Positions 25,898 through 34,760 of a stretch of DNA of 64,000 bases are shown one piece after another. This DNA comes from JANXQG01 sp964615095. Its GTDB lineage: Bacteria > Planctomycetota > Planctomycetia > Pirellulales > Thermoguttaceae. How positions within the stretch are numbered: position 1 is the first letter of the stretch; each line of letters starts with the position of its first letter. A model generated the notes under the pieces. It had not been told where the DNA came from. It did not search any database and worked only from the letters and a program-made list of their open reading frames with translations. The position numbers and the translations under genes were made by a program. The DNA lies in assembly GCA_964615095.1 (NCBI GenBank), contig CAZTPX010000007.1, positions 69,684 through 133,683 on the forward strand, given 5' to 3'.

Positions 25898-26926
25898 ATG
25901 ATTGAACCGAATCGTCAGGGCGAAGTTTGGGTCTTTGCCGAGCAGGAAGATGGCGCGTTGCACGACGTCTCATTGGAACTTTGCGGCAGGGCCGCCGAAT
26001 TGGCCGAGCGCTTGGGAGTCAAGACGGGTGCCGTGCTGCCGGGCCACAAGGTTGAGCAGATGGCCTGCCAACTGATCGCCCAGGGCATCGACACTGTCTA
26101 TACGGCTGACGACCGGCGGCTGGGCCATTTCCAGACTGGCTCCTATGCCCGCGTGGTCAGCACGCTCATCGAGAAGCACCGCCCGCAGATCGTGATGTAT
26201 GGCGCCACGGCGATGGGCCGCGACCTGGCGCCGCGGGTGGCGTCCACGATCCAGGCCGGCATGACCGCCGACTGTACCGAGCTGGACATCAGCGACGTGA
26301 CCGACCCCAAGACCAAGGAGTTGCATAAGAACCTTCTGTTGCAAATCCGTCCGGCCTTCGGCGGCAACATCATCGCCACCATCGTTAATTACGACCGCTG
26401 GCCGCAGATGGCCACCGTCCGCGAGGGCGTGATGGCCATGCGCGAGCCGGACCTGGGCCGCACGGGCAAGGTCGTACACGAGACGGTCGAACTGGACGAG
26501 ACGGCGTTGGCCCTCAAGCTCATCGAGCGGCACATCGAGCCGCGCAAGTTGAATCTCAAGGGCGCGCGGGTGATTGTGGCTGGCGGCGGCGGGATCGGCA
26601 GCAAGGATAACTTCAAGCTGATCTACGATTTGGCCGGCGTGATCGGCGGGGCTGTGGGCGCTAGCCGCGCCGCAGTCGACGGCGGTTACATCGGCAAGGA
26701 ACACCAGATCGGACAGACGGGGACCACGGTCCGGCCGGCATTGTACATTGCCGTGGCCATCAGCGGCGCGGTGCAGCACCGCGCCGGCATGGAGGAATCG
26801 GCCAAGATCATCGCCGTCAACATCGACCGCAACGCGCCGATTTTTTCCGTGGCGCATTACGGCATCGTCGGCGATTACAAGCAGGTACTGCCGATGATGA
26901 TCAAGTCGCTCAAGGAGCGGGCGTAG
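25898..26926 (+). CDS. etfA: Electron transfer flavoprotein, alpha subunit
   Basis: Product of 342 residues from the ATG at 25898. The C-terminal FAD-binding domain is clear: 'GASRAAVDGGYIGKEHQIGQ', then 'VRPALYIAVAISGAVQH', and 'AVNIDRNAPIFSVAHYGIVG'. It forms the FAD-carrying heterodimer with EtfB. The next gene encodes an acyl-CoA dehydrogenase, its likely electron donor. Confidence 0.94.
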   Translation: MIEPNRQGEVWVFAEQEDGALHDVSLELCGRAAELAERLGVKTGAVLPGHKVEQMACQLIAQGIDTVYTADDRRLGHFQTGSYARVVSTLIEKHRPQIVMYGATAMGRDLAPRVASTIQAGMTADCTELDISDVTDPKTKELHKNLLLQIRPAFGGNIIATIVNYDRWPQMATVREGVMAMREPDLGRTGKVVHETVELDETALALKLIERHIEPRKLNLKGARVIVAGGGGIGSKDNFKLIYDLAGVIGGAVGASRAAVDGGYIGKEHQIGQTGTTVRPALYIAVAISGAVQHRAGMEESAKIIAVNIDRNAPIFSVAHYGIVGDYKQVLPMMIKSLKERA

Positions 26927-26945
26927 GATTTAGAGCTTAGAACCG

Positions 26946-26972
26946 AGTAGTGAGTACTGAGTGCTGAGTACT
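26946..26972. repeat. AGTACTGAGTGCTGAGTACT repeat
   Basis: A short iterative element (GTACTGAGT units) in the etfA-acyl-CoA dehydrogenase gap. The same type occurs at 46361-46407 and 62045-62077. Confidence 0.75.
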
Positions 26973-26994
26973 TTTTGTATCGTGGAGCTTTCGC

Positions 26995-28746
26995 GTGGCT
27001 AATTTTTTTCTCGACAACGAAGACATCCAATTCCTCTTCAACCACATCGACTTGCCGGCGCTGGCGCGGTTGCAGGAGGATGACTTTAAGCATGTGGGTG
27101 GCAAGGGCGACGACTACGGCCCCTTGAATGCGGCCGACGCCGTGGACAACTACCGCCGCGTTTTGACGATCATGGGCGAGATCTGCGGCGAGATGATCGC
27201 TCCGCACGCTGAGCAGGTCGACCGCGAGGGGAACACGCTCAACGACGATGGCACGGTGACGCTGCACCCGCTGGTGCAGAAGAACCTCGATCGGCTCACG
27301 CAGGGCGACCTGATGGGCTTCACGCTGCCGCGGAAGTACGGCGGGCTGAACTGTCCCAGCCTGGTTTACACGATGGCCAACGAACTCGTCGCCCGGGCCG
27401 ATTGCTCGCTGACTAACCTCTTCGGCCTGCAGGGCATCGCCGAAACGATCTACGCCTTTGCCAACGACGAAATCCGCGACGAGTACCTGCCGCAATTCTG
27501 CGAGGGCCGAGTGACCGGCGCCATGGTGCTCACCGAACCCGATGCCGGCAGCGACCTACAGGCAGTGCGGCTGCGGGCCTACCAGGACGAAAACGGCAAC
27601 TGGCTGCTCAACGGCGTCAAGCGTTTCATCACCAACGGCTGTGGCGAGGTCTTGCTGGTGCTGGCCCGCAGCGAGCCAGAGATCGGCGATGGCCGCGGCC
27701 TGAGCCTCTTCGTGGCCGAGCGCGGACCCAAGGTCCGCGTGCGGCACCTGGAAGAGAAGTTGGGCATCCACGGTTCGCCGACCTGCGAACTGGTTTTCGA
27801 CGACACGCCTTGCCGGCTGATCGGCGAGCGGCAGCGGGGCTTGATCACCTACGTGATGTCGCTCATGAACGGCGCCCGCGTGGGAATTGCGGCCCAGTCG
27901 CTGGGTGTGGGCGAGGCGGCCTTCCGCCTGGCGCGGAACTACGCCCACACGCGGCGGCAGTTCGGCGTGCCCATCGAACGGCTGCCGGCCGTGGCCGAAC
28001 TGGTCACCGACATGAAAATCGACGTCGAGGCCGCCCGGGCGCTGGCCTATGAGACTGCCCGCGTCTGCGACCACGAGAACAACAACGCCCGCGTGCTGGA
28101 GTGGGGCGGCCCGCTGGAGAAGGACGAAGAGAAACGCCGCAAGCAGTTGGGACGCTCGCTCAAGCGGATGAACGGCATGCTCACGCCCATGAGCAAGTAT
28201 TACTGCTCGGAGATGTCGGTCCGCGTGGCGCACAACGCCATCCAGGTGCTGGGCGGCTCCGGCTACATGAAGGACTATGCGGCCGAGCGCTATCTCCGCG
28301 ATTCGCGGATCACCACGATCTATGAAGGAACCAGCCAGTTGCAGGTGGTGGCGGCCGTGCGGGGCGTGAGTTCCGGGGCCTTCGAGACCTGGACCGACGA
28401 GTGGGACGCCAAGGAGTACGGCGAAACGCTCTTGATCGAACTAAAGCAGAAGCTCGTGGACGCCAAGCGGAAGGTGCTGGATGCCATCCAATTCATCAAG
28501 ACGCAGCCCGCCGCTTACCTGGATCTGGCCGGCCGCCGACTGGTCGATTCGGCCATCTCCGTGATCATCGGCCATTTGTTGTTGGGGCAGGGGGCCTCCA
28601 ACCCGCGGAAGAAGCGGGTCGCGCGGCGGTTCATCGACCGCGAGATGGCCGTCCTGCGCATGAACCTGGAGCAGATCCACACCGGCGACATGGCGGTGCT
28701 CGCCGAATACGAGCTTTTGGCCGGGCCTGTGCCGGCGAACGATTGA
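26995..28746 (+). CDS. Acyl-CoA dehydrogenase, extended form
   Basis: A 583-residue flavoenzyme starting at a GTG at 26995. The middle has 'GAMVLTEPDAGSDLQAVRLR' and 'GVKRFITNG' of the FAD-binding beta domain; 'NYAHTRRQFGVPI' and 'QVLGGSGYMKDYAAERYLRD' belong to the C-terminal helical domain. The catalytic Glu is in 'IYEGTSQLQ'. About 150 extra C-terminal residues extend beyond the standard ~380-residue fold, as in the larger ACAD subgroup. It oxidises acyl-CoA thioesters and feeds electrons to EtfAB, encoded just upstream. Substrate chain length is unknown. Confidence 0.92.
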   Translation: MANFFLDNEDIQFLFNHIDLPALARLQEDDFKHVGGKGDDYGPLNAADAVDNYRRVLTIMGEICGEMIAPHAEQVDREGNTLNDDGTVTLHPLVQKNLDRLTQGDLMGFTLPRKYGGLNCPSLVYTMANELVARADCSLTNLFGLQGIAETIYAFANDEIRDEYLPQFCEGRVTGAMVLTEPDAGSDLQAVRLRAYQDENGNWLLNGVKRFITNGCGEVLLVLARSEPEIGDGRGLSLFVAERGPKVRVRHLEEKLGIHGSPTCELVFDDTPCRLIGERQRGLITYVMSLMNGARVGIAAQSLGVGEAAFRLARNYAHTRRQFGVPIERLPAVAELVTDMKIDVEAARALAYETARVCDHENNNARVLEWGGPLEKDEEKRRKQLGRSLKRMNGMLTPMSKYYCSEMSVRVAHNAIQVLGGSGYMKDYAAERYLRDSRITTIYEGTSQLQVVAAVRGVSSGAFETWTDEWDAKEYGETLLIELKQKLVDAKRKVLDAIQFIKTQPAAYLDLAGRRLVDSAISVIIGHLLLGQGASNPRKKRVARRFIDREMAVLRMNLEQIHTGDMAVLAEYELLAGPVPAND

Positions 28747-28747
28747 T

Positions 28748-28813
28748 GTGTAGGGTGGACTTTAGTCCGCCTGCTCATTAGTGTAGAGTGGACTTTAGTC
28801 CGGCTGCTCACGC
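28748..28813. repeat. 33-base tandem duplication, TAGGGTGGACTTTAGTCC family
   Basis: Bases 28748-28780 and 28781-28813 are tandem copies of one unit with few differences; each has a GGACT-TT-AGTCC mini-hairpin. It lies between the acyl-CoA dehydrogenase and fabI genes. Confidence 0.85.
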
Positions 28814-28947
28814 ATATCGGGCGGGACCAGATTCGTGGCACCCGCTTGCTGTTCGGCAAGCGCCGCCCCACCATTATCAACTGGGTTGCCTTGCGAGGGT
28901 AGACTTCGTATCATTCCTAACCGTTTGTAAGAGAAGAGCCAACCAGC

Positions 28948-29829
28948 ATGTCCAAGAAACCTTCGCACGAACCTGTCGATGGAACCAGTTCTCCAAGTGC
29001 CGAGAACGGTTCCGCTGCCTCGCCGTCGGGGATCGCTCAACCAAAAATGGAGTCGCCTGTGGGATTGCTTTCCGAGAAAGTCGGCCTGATCATGGGCCTG
29101 GCGAACGATCACAGCATTGCCTGGGCCTTGAGCGAGGCCCTGTATGCCGCGGGGGCCGAACTGGCCTTTACGCACTTGCCCAGCCCTTCTAACGAGCGGC
29201 GCGTGCGGCAGCTCGTCGAGTCCAAGGGCGCGAAGATGATCTATCCCTGCGACGTGCAGAACGACGAGGACGTGATCCGCACGTTCGACATGGTCAAGGC
29301 CACCTACGGGCGGTTGGATTTCCTCGTCCACTCGATCGCCTTCGCCCCGCCGATGGAACTCAAGAATCCCTACGTGAATATGAGCCGTGCCGGCTGGCAC
29401 TTGGCCATGGATATCAGCGTTTACAGCCTGGTGGCCGTGTGCCGCGCGGCGGCGCCCCTGATGGCCGAGGGCGGATCGATCATCACGGTCAGCTATTACG
29501 GCGGCGAGAAGGTCGTGCCGGGCTATAACGTGATGGGCATCTGCAAGGCCGCCCTGGAGCACAGCGTGCGCTACCTGGCCTGGGACCTTGGCCGGCAGAA
29601 GATCCGCGTCAACGCCATCAGCGCCGGTCCCATGCGGACACTTAGTTCGGCGGGCATTTCGCACTTCGACAAGATGCGGCAGCACGCCGTGAAGAAGGCC
29701 CCCTTGAACCGCGACGTCGAGATGGAAGACCTCGGCAACACTGGCATTTACCTGCTCAGCCACCTCTCCTCGGGCGTGACCGGCGAGATCCTGCACGTCG
29801 ATTGCGGTTACAACATCATCGGGTTGTAG
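28948..29829 (+). CDS. fabI: Enoyl-[acyl-carrier-protein] reductase (NADH)
   Basis: A 293-residue SDR-family protein catalysing the last step of fatty-acid elongation. The nucleotide-binding start 'VGLIMGLANDHSIAWALSEAL' lies after a ~35-residue N-terminal extension rich in Ser/Pro; an internal ATG just before 'ESPVGLLSEK' could be the true start. Catalytic Tyr-x6-Lys is in 'PGYNVMGICKAALE', and 'NAISAGPMRTLSSAGI' is the FabI substrate-loop signature. Target of triclosan-type inhibitors in other bacteria (family knowledge). Confidence 0.93.
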   Translation: MSKKPSHEPVDGTSSPSAENGSAASPSGIAQPKMESPVGLLSEKVGLIMGLANDHSIAWALSEALYAAGAELAFTHLPSPSNERRVRQLVESKGAKMIYPCDVQNDEDVIRTFDMVKATYGRLDFLVHSIAFAPPMELKNPYVNMSRAGWHLAMDISVYSLVAVCRAAAPLMAEGGSIITVSYYGGEKVVPGYNVMGICKAALEHSVRYLAWDLGRQKIRVNAISAGPMRTLSSAGISHFDKMRQHAVKKAPLNRDVEMEDLGNTGIYLLSHLSSGVTGEILHVDCGYNIIGL

Positions 29830-30052
29830 CGTGATTGAAAAGCCCCACCAGGCGTTCGTAGGCTGGGATCTGCTTGTGTGCGTCGGTTAGACGGTGGATC
29901 AAGGCCAGCCAGCCGCGCATCTGCACTTCAAGCGTGATGGCCGTGACCGCGAAATCTTGATCGTGCGACGCACTCATCCTGCCAATCAGGACCGCAGCTT
30001 GGGGACCTCTCGACTGGAGGATGTTGACATGGTCCGTGTCAAGGAGGATCAC
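29816..30052 (-). pseudogene. VapC-type PIN toxin, 3' truncated
   Basis: Starts at a GTG at 30052: 'ILLDTDHVNILQ' then 'AVTAITLEVQMRGWLALIHR' are typical of a VapC PIN nuclease. After about 70 residues ('PAYERLVGLFNH') the family sequence ends and the frame runs into the end of fabI, overlapping its stop by 14 bases. The C-terminal third with the last acidic active-site residues is missing, so it is probably inactive. It overlaps the upstream antitoxin relic by four bases (GTGA). Confidence 0.75.
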
Positions 30053-30255
30053 GATGTGGATTCCTGCTGCGCTTCTCGCCGCTCGGCCTCACGAATCTTG
30101 CGTCCTTCCTCTTGGATCTCTGCGATGACAGAATCCCCCTCAAACATTCCTACGGAACTCTTCCAGTCCTTCTTTCGCCCGCCGATGCCGGTAACGAGAC
30201 TGGCAACGATATCTTCGAGAGAGCTGACGCGCTCTTCAAGGGAACGTCATATCAT
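30049..30255 (-). pseudogene. VapB-type antitoxin relic (no usable start codon)
   Basis: In frame up to a TGA overlapping the VapC GTG, the minus strand encodes 'RSLEERVSSLEDIVASL' and 'KKDWKSSVGMFEGD', then 'EIQEEGRKIREAERREA', matching the antitoxins usually found beside such VapC genes. The only upstream ATG (30255) is followed two codons later by TGA (30247-30249), and no other start precedes the conserved part. The operator and start are lost, consistent with the decayed toxin. Confidence 0.7.
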
Positions 30256-30362
30256 TTCGGCTCTTCCAACCATGAACTCATTGATACAGAATTATACCGC
30301 GCTGACGAAAGAAGGTCATTTCCCAAGGAATTGGCTATTTCGCCTCCCCATTCCACATGCCG

Positions 30363-31469
30363 TTAAAGTGCCGGTAGCAGCCCCAGGAAGGCCCCTTCAT
30401 ACAGCGCCCCGCGGACGCTCAACGGCAGCGGATCGAGGTAGTAAGGCGCGCAACTGCCAGGCCGATACTGGCCCAGATCGTAGATACACTCGTTGGGCGG
30501 ATAGACGCCCATGAAGTAAGGCACCAGCGGCGCCGTGGCGAAGAACTGTACCGCCGAGACCGCAGTCTGCTTTATTGGGCCCCAGGAGTGGCCGTACCGC
30601 TCCAGTTGCTCCTCTTCAAAGTAGATCGGGTTGTGGCAGGTGCCTGCCGCCGTCCAGGCAAACGTGACCGGCCGCCAATGACGCGGTTGTACGGGCGTGT
30701 CGCCCAGGCCGCATTCCGGCGGCTTGCCGCCCACCAAGTCCTCGGGCTTGATGGTGATGTCGGCCGTGATGTTGCGAATCGGTTTCAGCGATCCCGGCAA
30801 AATGCACTTCTCCGACAAGTCCGGCGAGCGGGCTATCTGCTGCTCCAGCGTGGGCATGGGTGCGGTGCTTGGATCCGTTCCTGGAGCGACCTGGACCGGA
30901 AGCGGTGGCGGCTCCAATGCGTCTCTCACACCGGCTCTGGCAGGCGTGGGCAGCGCGACGGGCCGGGCTGTCTCCAGCGGCAATTCTCCGCTGGTGCGAA
31001 TCACGCCCGGATCGACCGTAACCGCCACCCGTCGGGCCTGAAAGTCGCCCTTCCATTGCAAGACCGGCTGGCGCGGCACGACCGCCCCCGGCCCTTCCCA
31101 CTTGGTATGTGAGAAGAGCGGCTTCGGCGCGGCCTCGGCCGTGACGGAGGTCGAGGCTGATGTTGGATTGGATGAAGGCTCCCGGCAGAGCGACGGGGCC
31201 TTCGCCGGCACTTGGCTGGATTCGCTCAAATTCCAGCGCAACGTGCTTCCCGAAGTTGCCGCGGACGGATTGTCAGCGGCTACGGTGAGCCGAGCCACAG
31301 GCAGATCATCGGCCGACAGGGCAGGGGAGAAACAAACCGCGCTGCCGGCGACGGAAAGGAACAATAACGCAGGCAGAAGGCCCGCGCGACGGCTGCCGCC
31401 CTTAAAGCGATTCGCCGCCGGAGTATTCGGTTGAGTAATTTGGCGCTTCCTGCGTAATGGCGATGTCAT
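30363..31469 (-). CDS. Secreted planctomycete protein, unknown function
   Basis: A 368-residue protein from the ATG at 31469, which lies inside the 3' end of guaB (68-base overlap in a different frame). A basic N-terminus precedes a signal sequence ('LLPALLFLSVAGSAVCFSPA'). The middle is Pro/Ala-rich and probably disordered. The last ~100 residues are Cys- and aromatic-rich: 'CHNPIYFEEEQLERYG', 'FFATAPLVPYFMGVYPP' and 'ECIYDLGQYRPGSCAPYY', a pattern I have seen only in planctomycete secreted proteins. The C-terminal hydrophobic end may be membrane-associated. Function unknown. Confidence 0.75.
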   Translation of the reverse strand: MTSPLRRKRQITQPNTPAANRFKGGSRRAGLLPALLFLSVAGSAVCFSPALSADDLPVARLTVAADNPSAATSGSTLRWNLSESSQVPAKAPSLCREPSSNPTSASTSVTAEAAPKPLFSHTKWEGPGAVVPRQPVLQWKGDFQARRVAVTVDPGVIRTSGELPLETARPVALPTPARAGVRDALEPPPLPVQVAPGTDPSTAPMPTLEQQIARSPDLSEKCILPGSLKPIRNITADITIKPEDLVGGKPPECGLGDTPVQPRHWRPVTFAWTAAGTCHNPIYFEEEQLERYGHSWGPIKQTAVSAVQFFATAPLVPYFMGVYPPNECIYDLGQYRPGSCAPYYLDPLPLSVRGALYEGAFLGLLPAL

Positions 31470-32883
31470 GAGGGTGACTCTCCCGGACACTGGCTGGTGA
31501 GACCCGGAGGAATCGCGCATCCGTACGCAACTCCTCGATCGTGCGAGTTCCGCAATATCCCATGCCAGCCCGCAACCCGCCCACGAGCTGATAGACAAAC
31601 GATCCTAACGGTCCCTTGTAAGGGACCCTTCCTTCCACGCCTTCGGGCACAAGTTTTTCGGACGTGCGGCCGTCGCTCTGGCGATAGCGCTCGCTCGATC
31701 CTTGTACCATGGCGCCCAAAGAACCCATGCCGCGATAGACCTTGAAGGTCCGTCCCTGGTAAAGGATTCTCGCCCCAGGGCTTTCTTCCAAACCGGCGAA
31801 CAGGCCGCCGATCATGACGACATGGGCACCGGCGGCAATGGCCTTGGTGATGTCGCCCGAATAACGGATGCCGCCATCGGCAATCACCGGGATTTGGGCC
31901 TCCGCGGCTACCTCGGCCGCTTGGCCAATGGCCGAAATCTGCGGCACGCCCACGCCGGAAATTACCCGGGTGGTACAGATCGAGCCAGGCCCGATGCCTA
32001 CCTTGACAGCATCGGCCCCCGCGGCGATCAGGTCGCGGCAGCCGTCGCTCGTCGCCACGTTTCCTGCGATCACGTCGATATCCCATTCCTTCTTGAGTTT
32101 GCGAACCGTCTCGATCACGTTGGCCGAATGGCCGTGGGCACTGTCGACGACCAACACGTCGACCCCTTTTTCAATCAAACACGCGGCCCGCTGGTAGTCG
32201 TGAACGCCGACGGCCGCACCGACCCTCAGCCTGCCTTGCCCATCTTTGCAGGCTTTCGGAAAGCGCCGCATCATATCAACATCCTTGATCGTGATGAGGC
32301 CCGTCAACCTAAAAGATTCGTCAACCAGCAAAAGCTTCTCCACCTTTTTTGCCATTAAAATCTTCTCAGCTTCCGCAAGCGTTACAGTCCCCATGGCCGT
32401 TACCAGGTTTTCTTTGGTCATTACGGCCGAAACTGGGATGTCCTGGGACTCTTGAAAGCGAAGATCGCGGCGGGTGAGAATACCGACCAGCTTGCCGTCG
32501 GGCTGAGTGATTGGCAGCCCCGAGACATGGAACTGGCTCATTACCTCGCGAGCGTGGGCCAGAGTGGCCTCGGGGGGGAGGGTCGCCGGGTTGCGAATAA
32601 TGCCGTTGGCGCTGCGTTTGACCTTAACGACCTCCTCGCCCTGCCGCTCGACCGTAAGATTCTTGTGAACGATTCCGATCCCCCCCTCTTGCGCAAGAGC
32701 AATGGCCATGTCGCTCTCGGTCACGGTATCCATGGGAGAGCTTAGCAGGGGGATATTGAGGCGAATCCGCCGCGTAAGTTGGGTAGTGACGTCGACATCC
32801 GCCGGCAGAACTTCACTGTAGCGGGGTTCCAGGAGAACGTCGTCGAAGGTCAGACCGACTTGGTCGCGAATCTTGTCTCGCAT
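31402..32883 (-). CDS. guaB: Inosine-5'-monophosphate dehydrogenase
   Basis: A 493-residue enzyme for the first committed step of GMP synthesis (IMP to XMP with NAD). It opens with 'GLTFDDVLLEPRYSEVLP'. Two CBS domains occupy about residues 95-210. The catalytic Cys is in 'GIGPGSICTTRVISGVG', the phosphate site follows in 'IADGGIRYSGDITKAIAAGA', and the flap 'YRGMGSLGAM' is present. All residues look intact. The C-terminus extends slightly past the usual end, overlapping the start of the following secreted-protein gene. Confidence 0.96.
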   Translation of the reverse strand: MRDKIRDQVGLTFDDVLLEPRYSEVLPADVDVTTQLTRRIRLNIPLLSSPMDTVTESDMAIALAQEGGIGIVHKNLTVERQGEEVVKVKRSANGIIRNPATLPPEATLAHAREVMSQFHVSGLPITQPDGKLVGILTRRDLRFQESQDIPVSAVMTKENLVTAMGTVTLAEAEKILMAKKVEKLLLVDESFRLTGLITIKDVDMMRRFPKACKDGQGRLRVGAAVGVHDYQRAACLIEKGVDVLVVDSAHGHSANVIETVRKLKKEWDIDVIAGNVATSDGCRDLIAAGADAVKVGIGPGSICTTRVISGVGVPQISAIGQAAEVAAEAQIPVIADGGIRYSGDITKAIAAGAHVVMIGGLFAGLEESPGARILYQGRTFKVYRGMGSLGAMVQGSSERYRQSDGRTSEKLVPEGVEGRVPYKGPLGSFVYQLVGGLRAGMGYCGTRTIEELRTDARFLRVSPASVRESHPHDIAITQEAPNYSTEYSGGESL

Positions 32884-32979
32884 GAATGGCCAATCCTTTG
32901 TCGTGATGCCGCGTGGGGCCAGATTTTGGTGGAATTGGTCATTATGTCGCCAGAGCTGGCAAAAGAAAAGGGGCGGAAA

Positions 32980-33891
32980 CTACTTCTGCCACGTGCCATC
33001 GGAGAACGTCGTCTTCCGTCGTGGCGGGCGCTTGCGGCCGAAAAGGCCGGTACGTTCGATTTCAGGCCGATTGCCAAAGTTCACCAACTCCAGCGTGCTG
33101 CGGCGGATGAGACGGCCGCTCTTGTCCGTTTCCTTCGTCGTCTGATAGACCACGCCGCCAGGAACGTCCGGTGACGACATTGCCAGGTTGGTCACGGCGC
33201 CCTTGGACGTTTTCTGCATCGTCTTGATGCATGCGACATTCTTGATCTCCGTGAGCACTCGCTGCGGCATATTGAGGGCCACAACCTCCGAGAGCGTCTC
33301 GCTCAAGACTTCGGCGCCGCTTGCATCCGTCGTTTTGCTCTGCCGCCGCAGGATATAAGGGGCCAAGGAATCGGAAAAAAAGAGGCTAACCGTGGTCCGG
33401 CTGGACGGGCCGCTGACTTCAACTTGTTGCGAGTGGCAGGCAACCTTCTGGTCTTCGATCGAAACTTCGGCGGCCGCCGCCGGCTGAAACTTTACCTCGC
33501 CGCCAGCCAATTCACCGTGGAAGCCTTGCTTCAGGCACTGCGGCTGGCCATCGAACTGCTTGCCGCCCACTTCCACGCCCACCTCGACTTCCAGGGTGAC
33601 GCCATTCGCCTCAACGCTTAACAATGAGGTCTTGGTCTCCGTGACGTTCACGCCAATGACGCTGCCGCTTTCGTCGAGTGATTCGGTAACGACGCGAACC
33701 AGTTTCCATGCGCCCGGCTTGAAGCGTGCCCAGGCGTGATGTCGCGCGCCAATGCCCGGTTCCTCCGCGGCGCACCATGCAGCGCCCAGAGTCGTCAGCA
33801 TCAAGCCCGTCAGAACCCACACCAGCCGCGATCGCAAGTTGATTGCTCTCCGAAAAAGACGAAACCTAAGAACCGGCCAAACTGCCGCCAC
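32980..33891 (-). CDS. Secreted hypothetical protein
   Basis: A 303-residue protein with an N-terminal signal or anchor segment ('LVWVLTGLMLTTLGAAWCAA'). The mature part begins 'HHAWARFKPGAWKLVRVVTE' and is beta-rich with charged turns; no catalytic motif is visible. The basic tail 'LFGRKRPPRRKTT' could bind the cell surface. The overall plan resembles the 8717-9616 product (same 'F.PG....V' opening), possibly a distant relative. It is upstream of guaB on the same strand. Confidence 0.7.
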   Translation of the reverse strand: MAAVWPVLRFRLFRRAINLRSRLVWVLTGLMLTTLGAAWCAAEEPGIGARHHAWARFKPGAWKLVRVVTESLDESGSVIGVNVTETKTSLLSVEANGVTLEVEVGVEVGGKQFDGQPQCLKQGFHGELAGGEVKFQPAAAAEVSIEDQKVACHSQQVEVSGPSSRTTVSLFFSDSLAPYILRRQSKTTDASGAEVLSETLSEVVALNMPQRVLTEIKNVACIKTMQKTSKGAVTNLAMSSPDVPGGVVYQTTKETDKSGRLIRRSTLELVNFGNRPEIERTGLFGRKRPPRRKTTFSDGTWQK

Positions 33892-34043
33892 TAATTAGTT
33901 TAACTTGGCGTGGCAGCGTTGACAGCAGGCTCGATGCCGGAAAATACGAAAAACAGGAAATTTCGATTAACAAACTGCCGTTTGTAGGGATTGCGAAAAA
34001 TCACCGGAAGGGGATAAGGCTGGAAACCGATCGGCCAGACCGG

Positions 34044-34292
34044 TCAGTAACCATCCCCAGCGCGACTGCTGTTGCTCGTATTGACGCCTTGGGGGCTGCC
34101 GTGGAGGGCCTGGTCCGCAGTCGGGAAACTGTCGGCCTCGACCCGCTTCCGCAACGCGGCGTCCTGATGACCCGGCATCAAGGCCGACGACTGACAGCCG
34201 CTGGACGCCAGTAGGAATGCCCATGCCGCTAGCAATACCAATGCCATCCGCGGGCATATGCGGAACGAGAGCCTTTGACCAGTCAGTTTCAT
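34044..34292 (-). CDS. Small lipoprotein
   Basis: An 82-residue protein from the ATG at 34292. The lipobox 'LLASSGC' puts the lipidated Cys near residue 33. The mature part of about 50 residues has 'ALRKRVEADSFPTADQAL', a conserved-looking block seen in small planctomycete lipoproteins. Function unknown; probably outer-membrane associated. Confidence 0.65.
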   Translation of the reverse strand: MKLTGQRLSFRICPRMALVLLAAWAFLLASSGCQSSALMPGHQDAALRKRVEADSFPTADQALHGSPQGVNTSNSSRAGDGY

Positions 34293-34402
34293 TACTCGGT
34301 GTAACAAGGAACGCGGTTGACGGAGATCTTCTTCAATACTTTATTCAATAAGGGGTTCGGAGCGTTGCTTCGCAGGCCTTTCCACAGTTGTTGAAATGAG
34401 TT

Positions 34403-34645
34403 CTAGAAATCCGGACGTGGCTGACCGACGAAATCACTTGGCGTCTGGATCTTCTTCGGCCCCGGGTCGGAAGAGAACCAGTTCCAGGACGAACTGGACT
34501 TCGCCGCTGAAGTGGATTGCGAAGACGCCATGCCACCCGGAGAGGATGAATTGTTCGTGGAACAACAGCCGGCGCTGAACAACGCGATTGCCAAACATAC
34601 CAGCCAGAGGGGACAGCAACGACAAAGCCAAGTTGACACACTCAC
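34403..34645 (-). CDS. Small lipoprotein
   Basis: An 80-residue protein with the lipobox 'ALFSAGC' (lipidated Cys near residue 27). A Ser-rich linker leads to a C-terminal 'KKIQTPSDFVGQPRP' block that I believe recurs in short planctomycete lipoproteins. Adjacent on the same strand to another small lipoprotein gene, so the two may be co-expressed. Function unknown. Confidence 0.6.
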   Translation of the reverse strand: MSVSTWLCRCCPLWLVCLAIALFSAGCCSTNNSSSPGGMASSQSTSAAKSSSSWNWFSSDPGPKKIQTPSDFVGQPRPDF

Positions 34646-34760
34646 GGCATAGCTCCTTGACCAAGAGGTCGCCGGGGAGAAAAGGACATGGCTGCGGAGT
34701 GTCGCAAAAAATCCGATTCAAGTCCAGAGTGATTTTCCCGCCCTTTTGGCAATCACCCTG

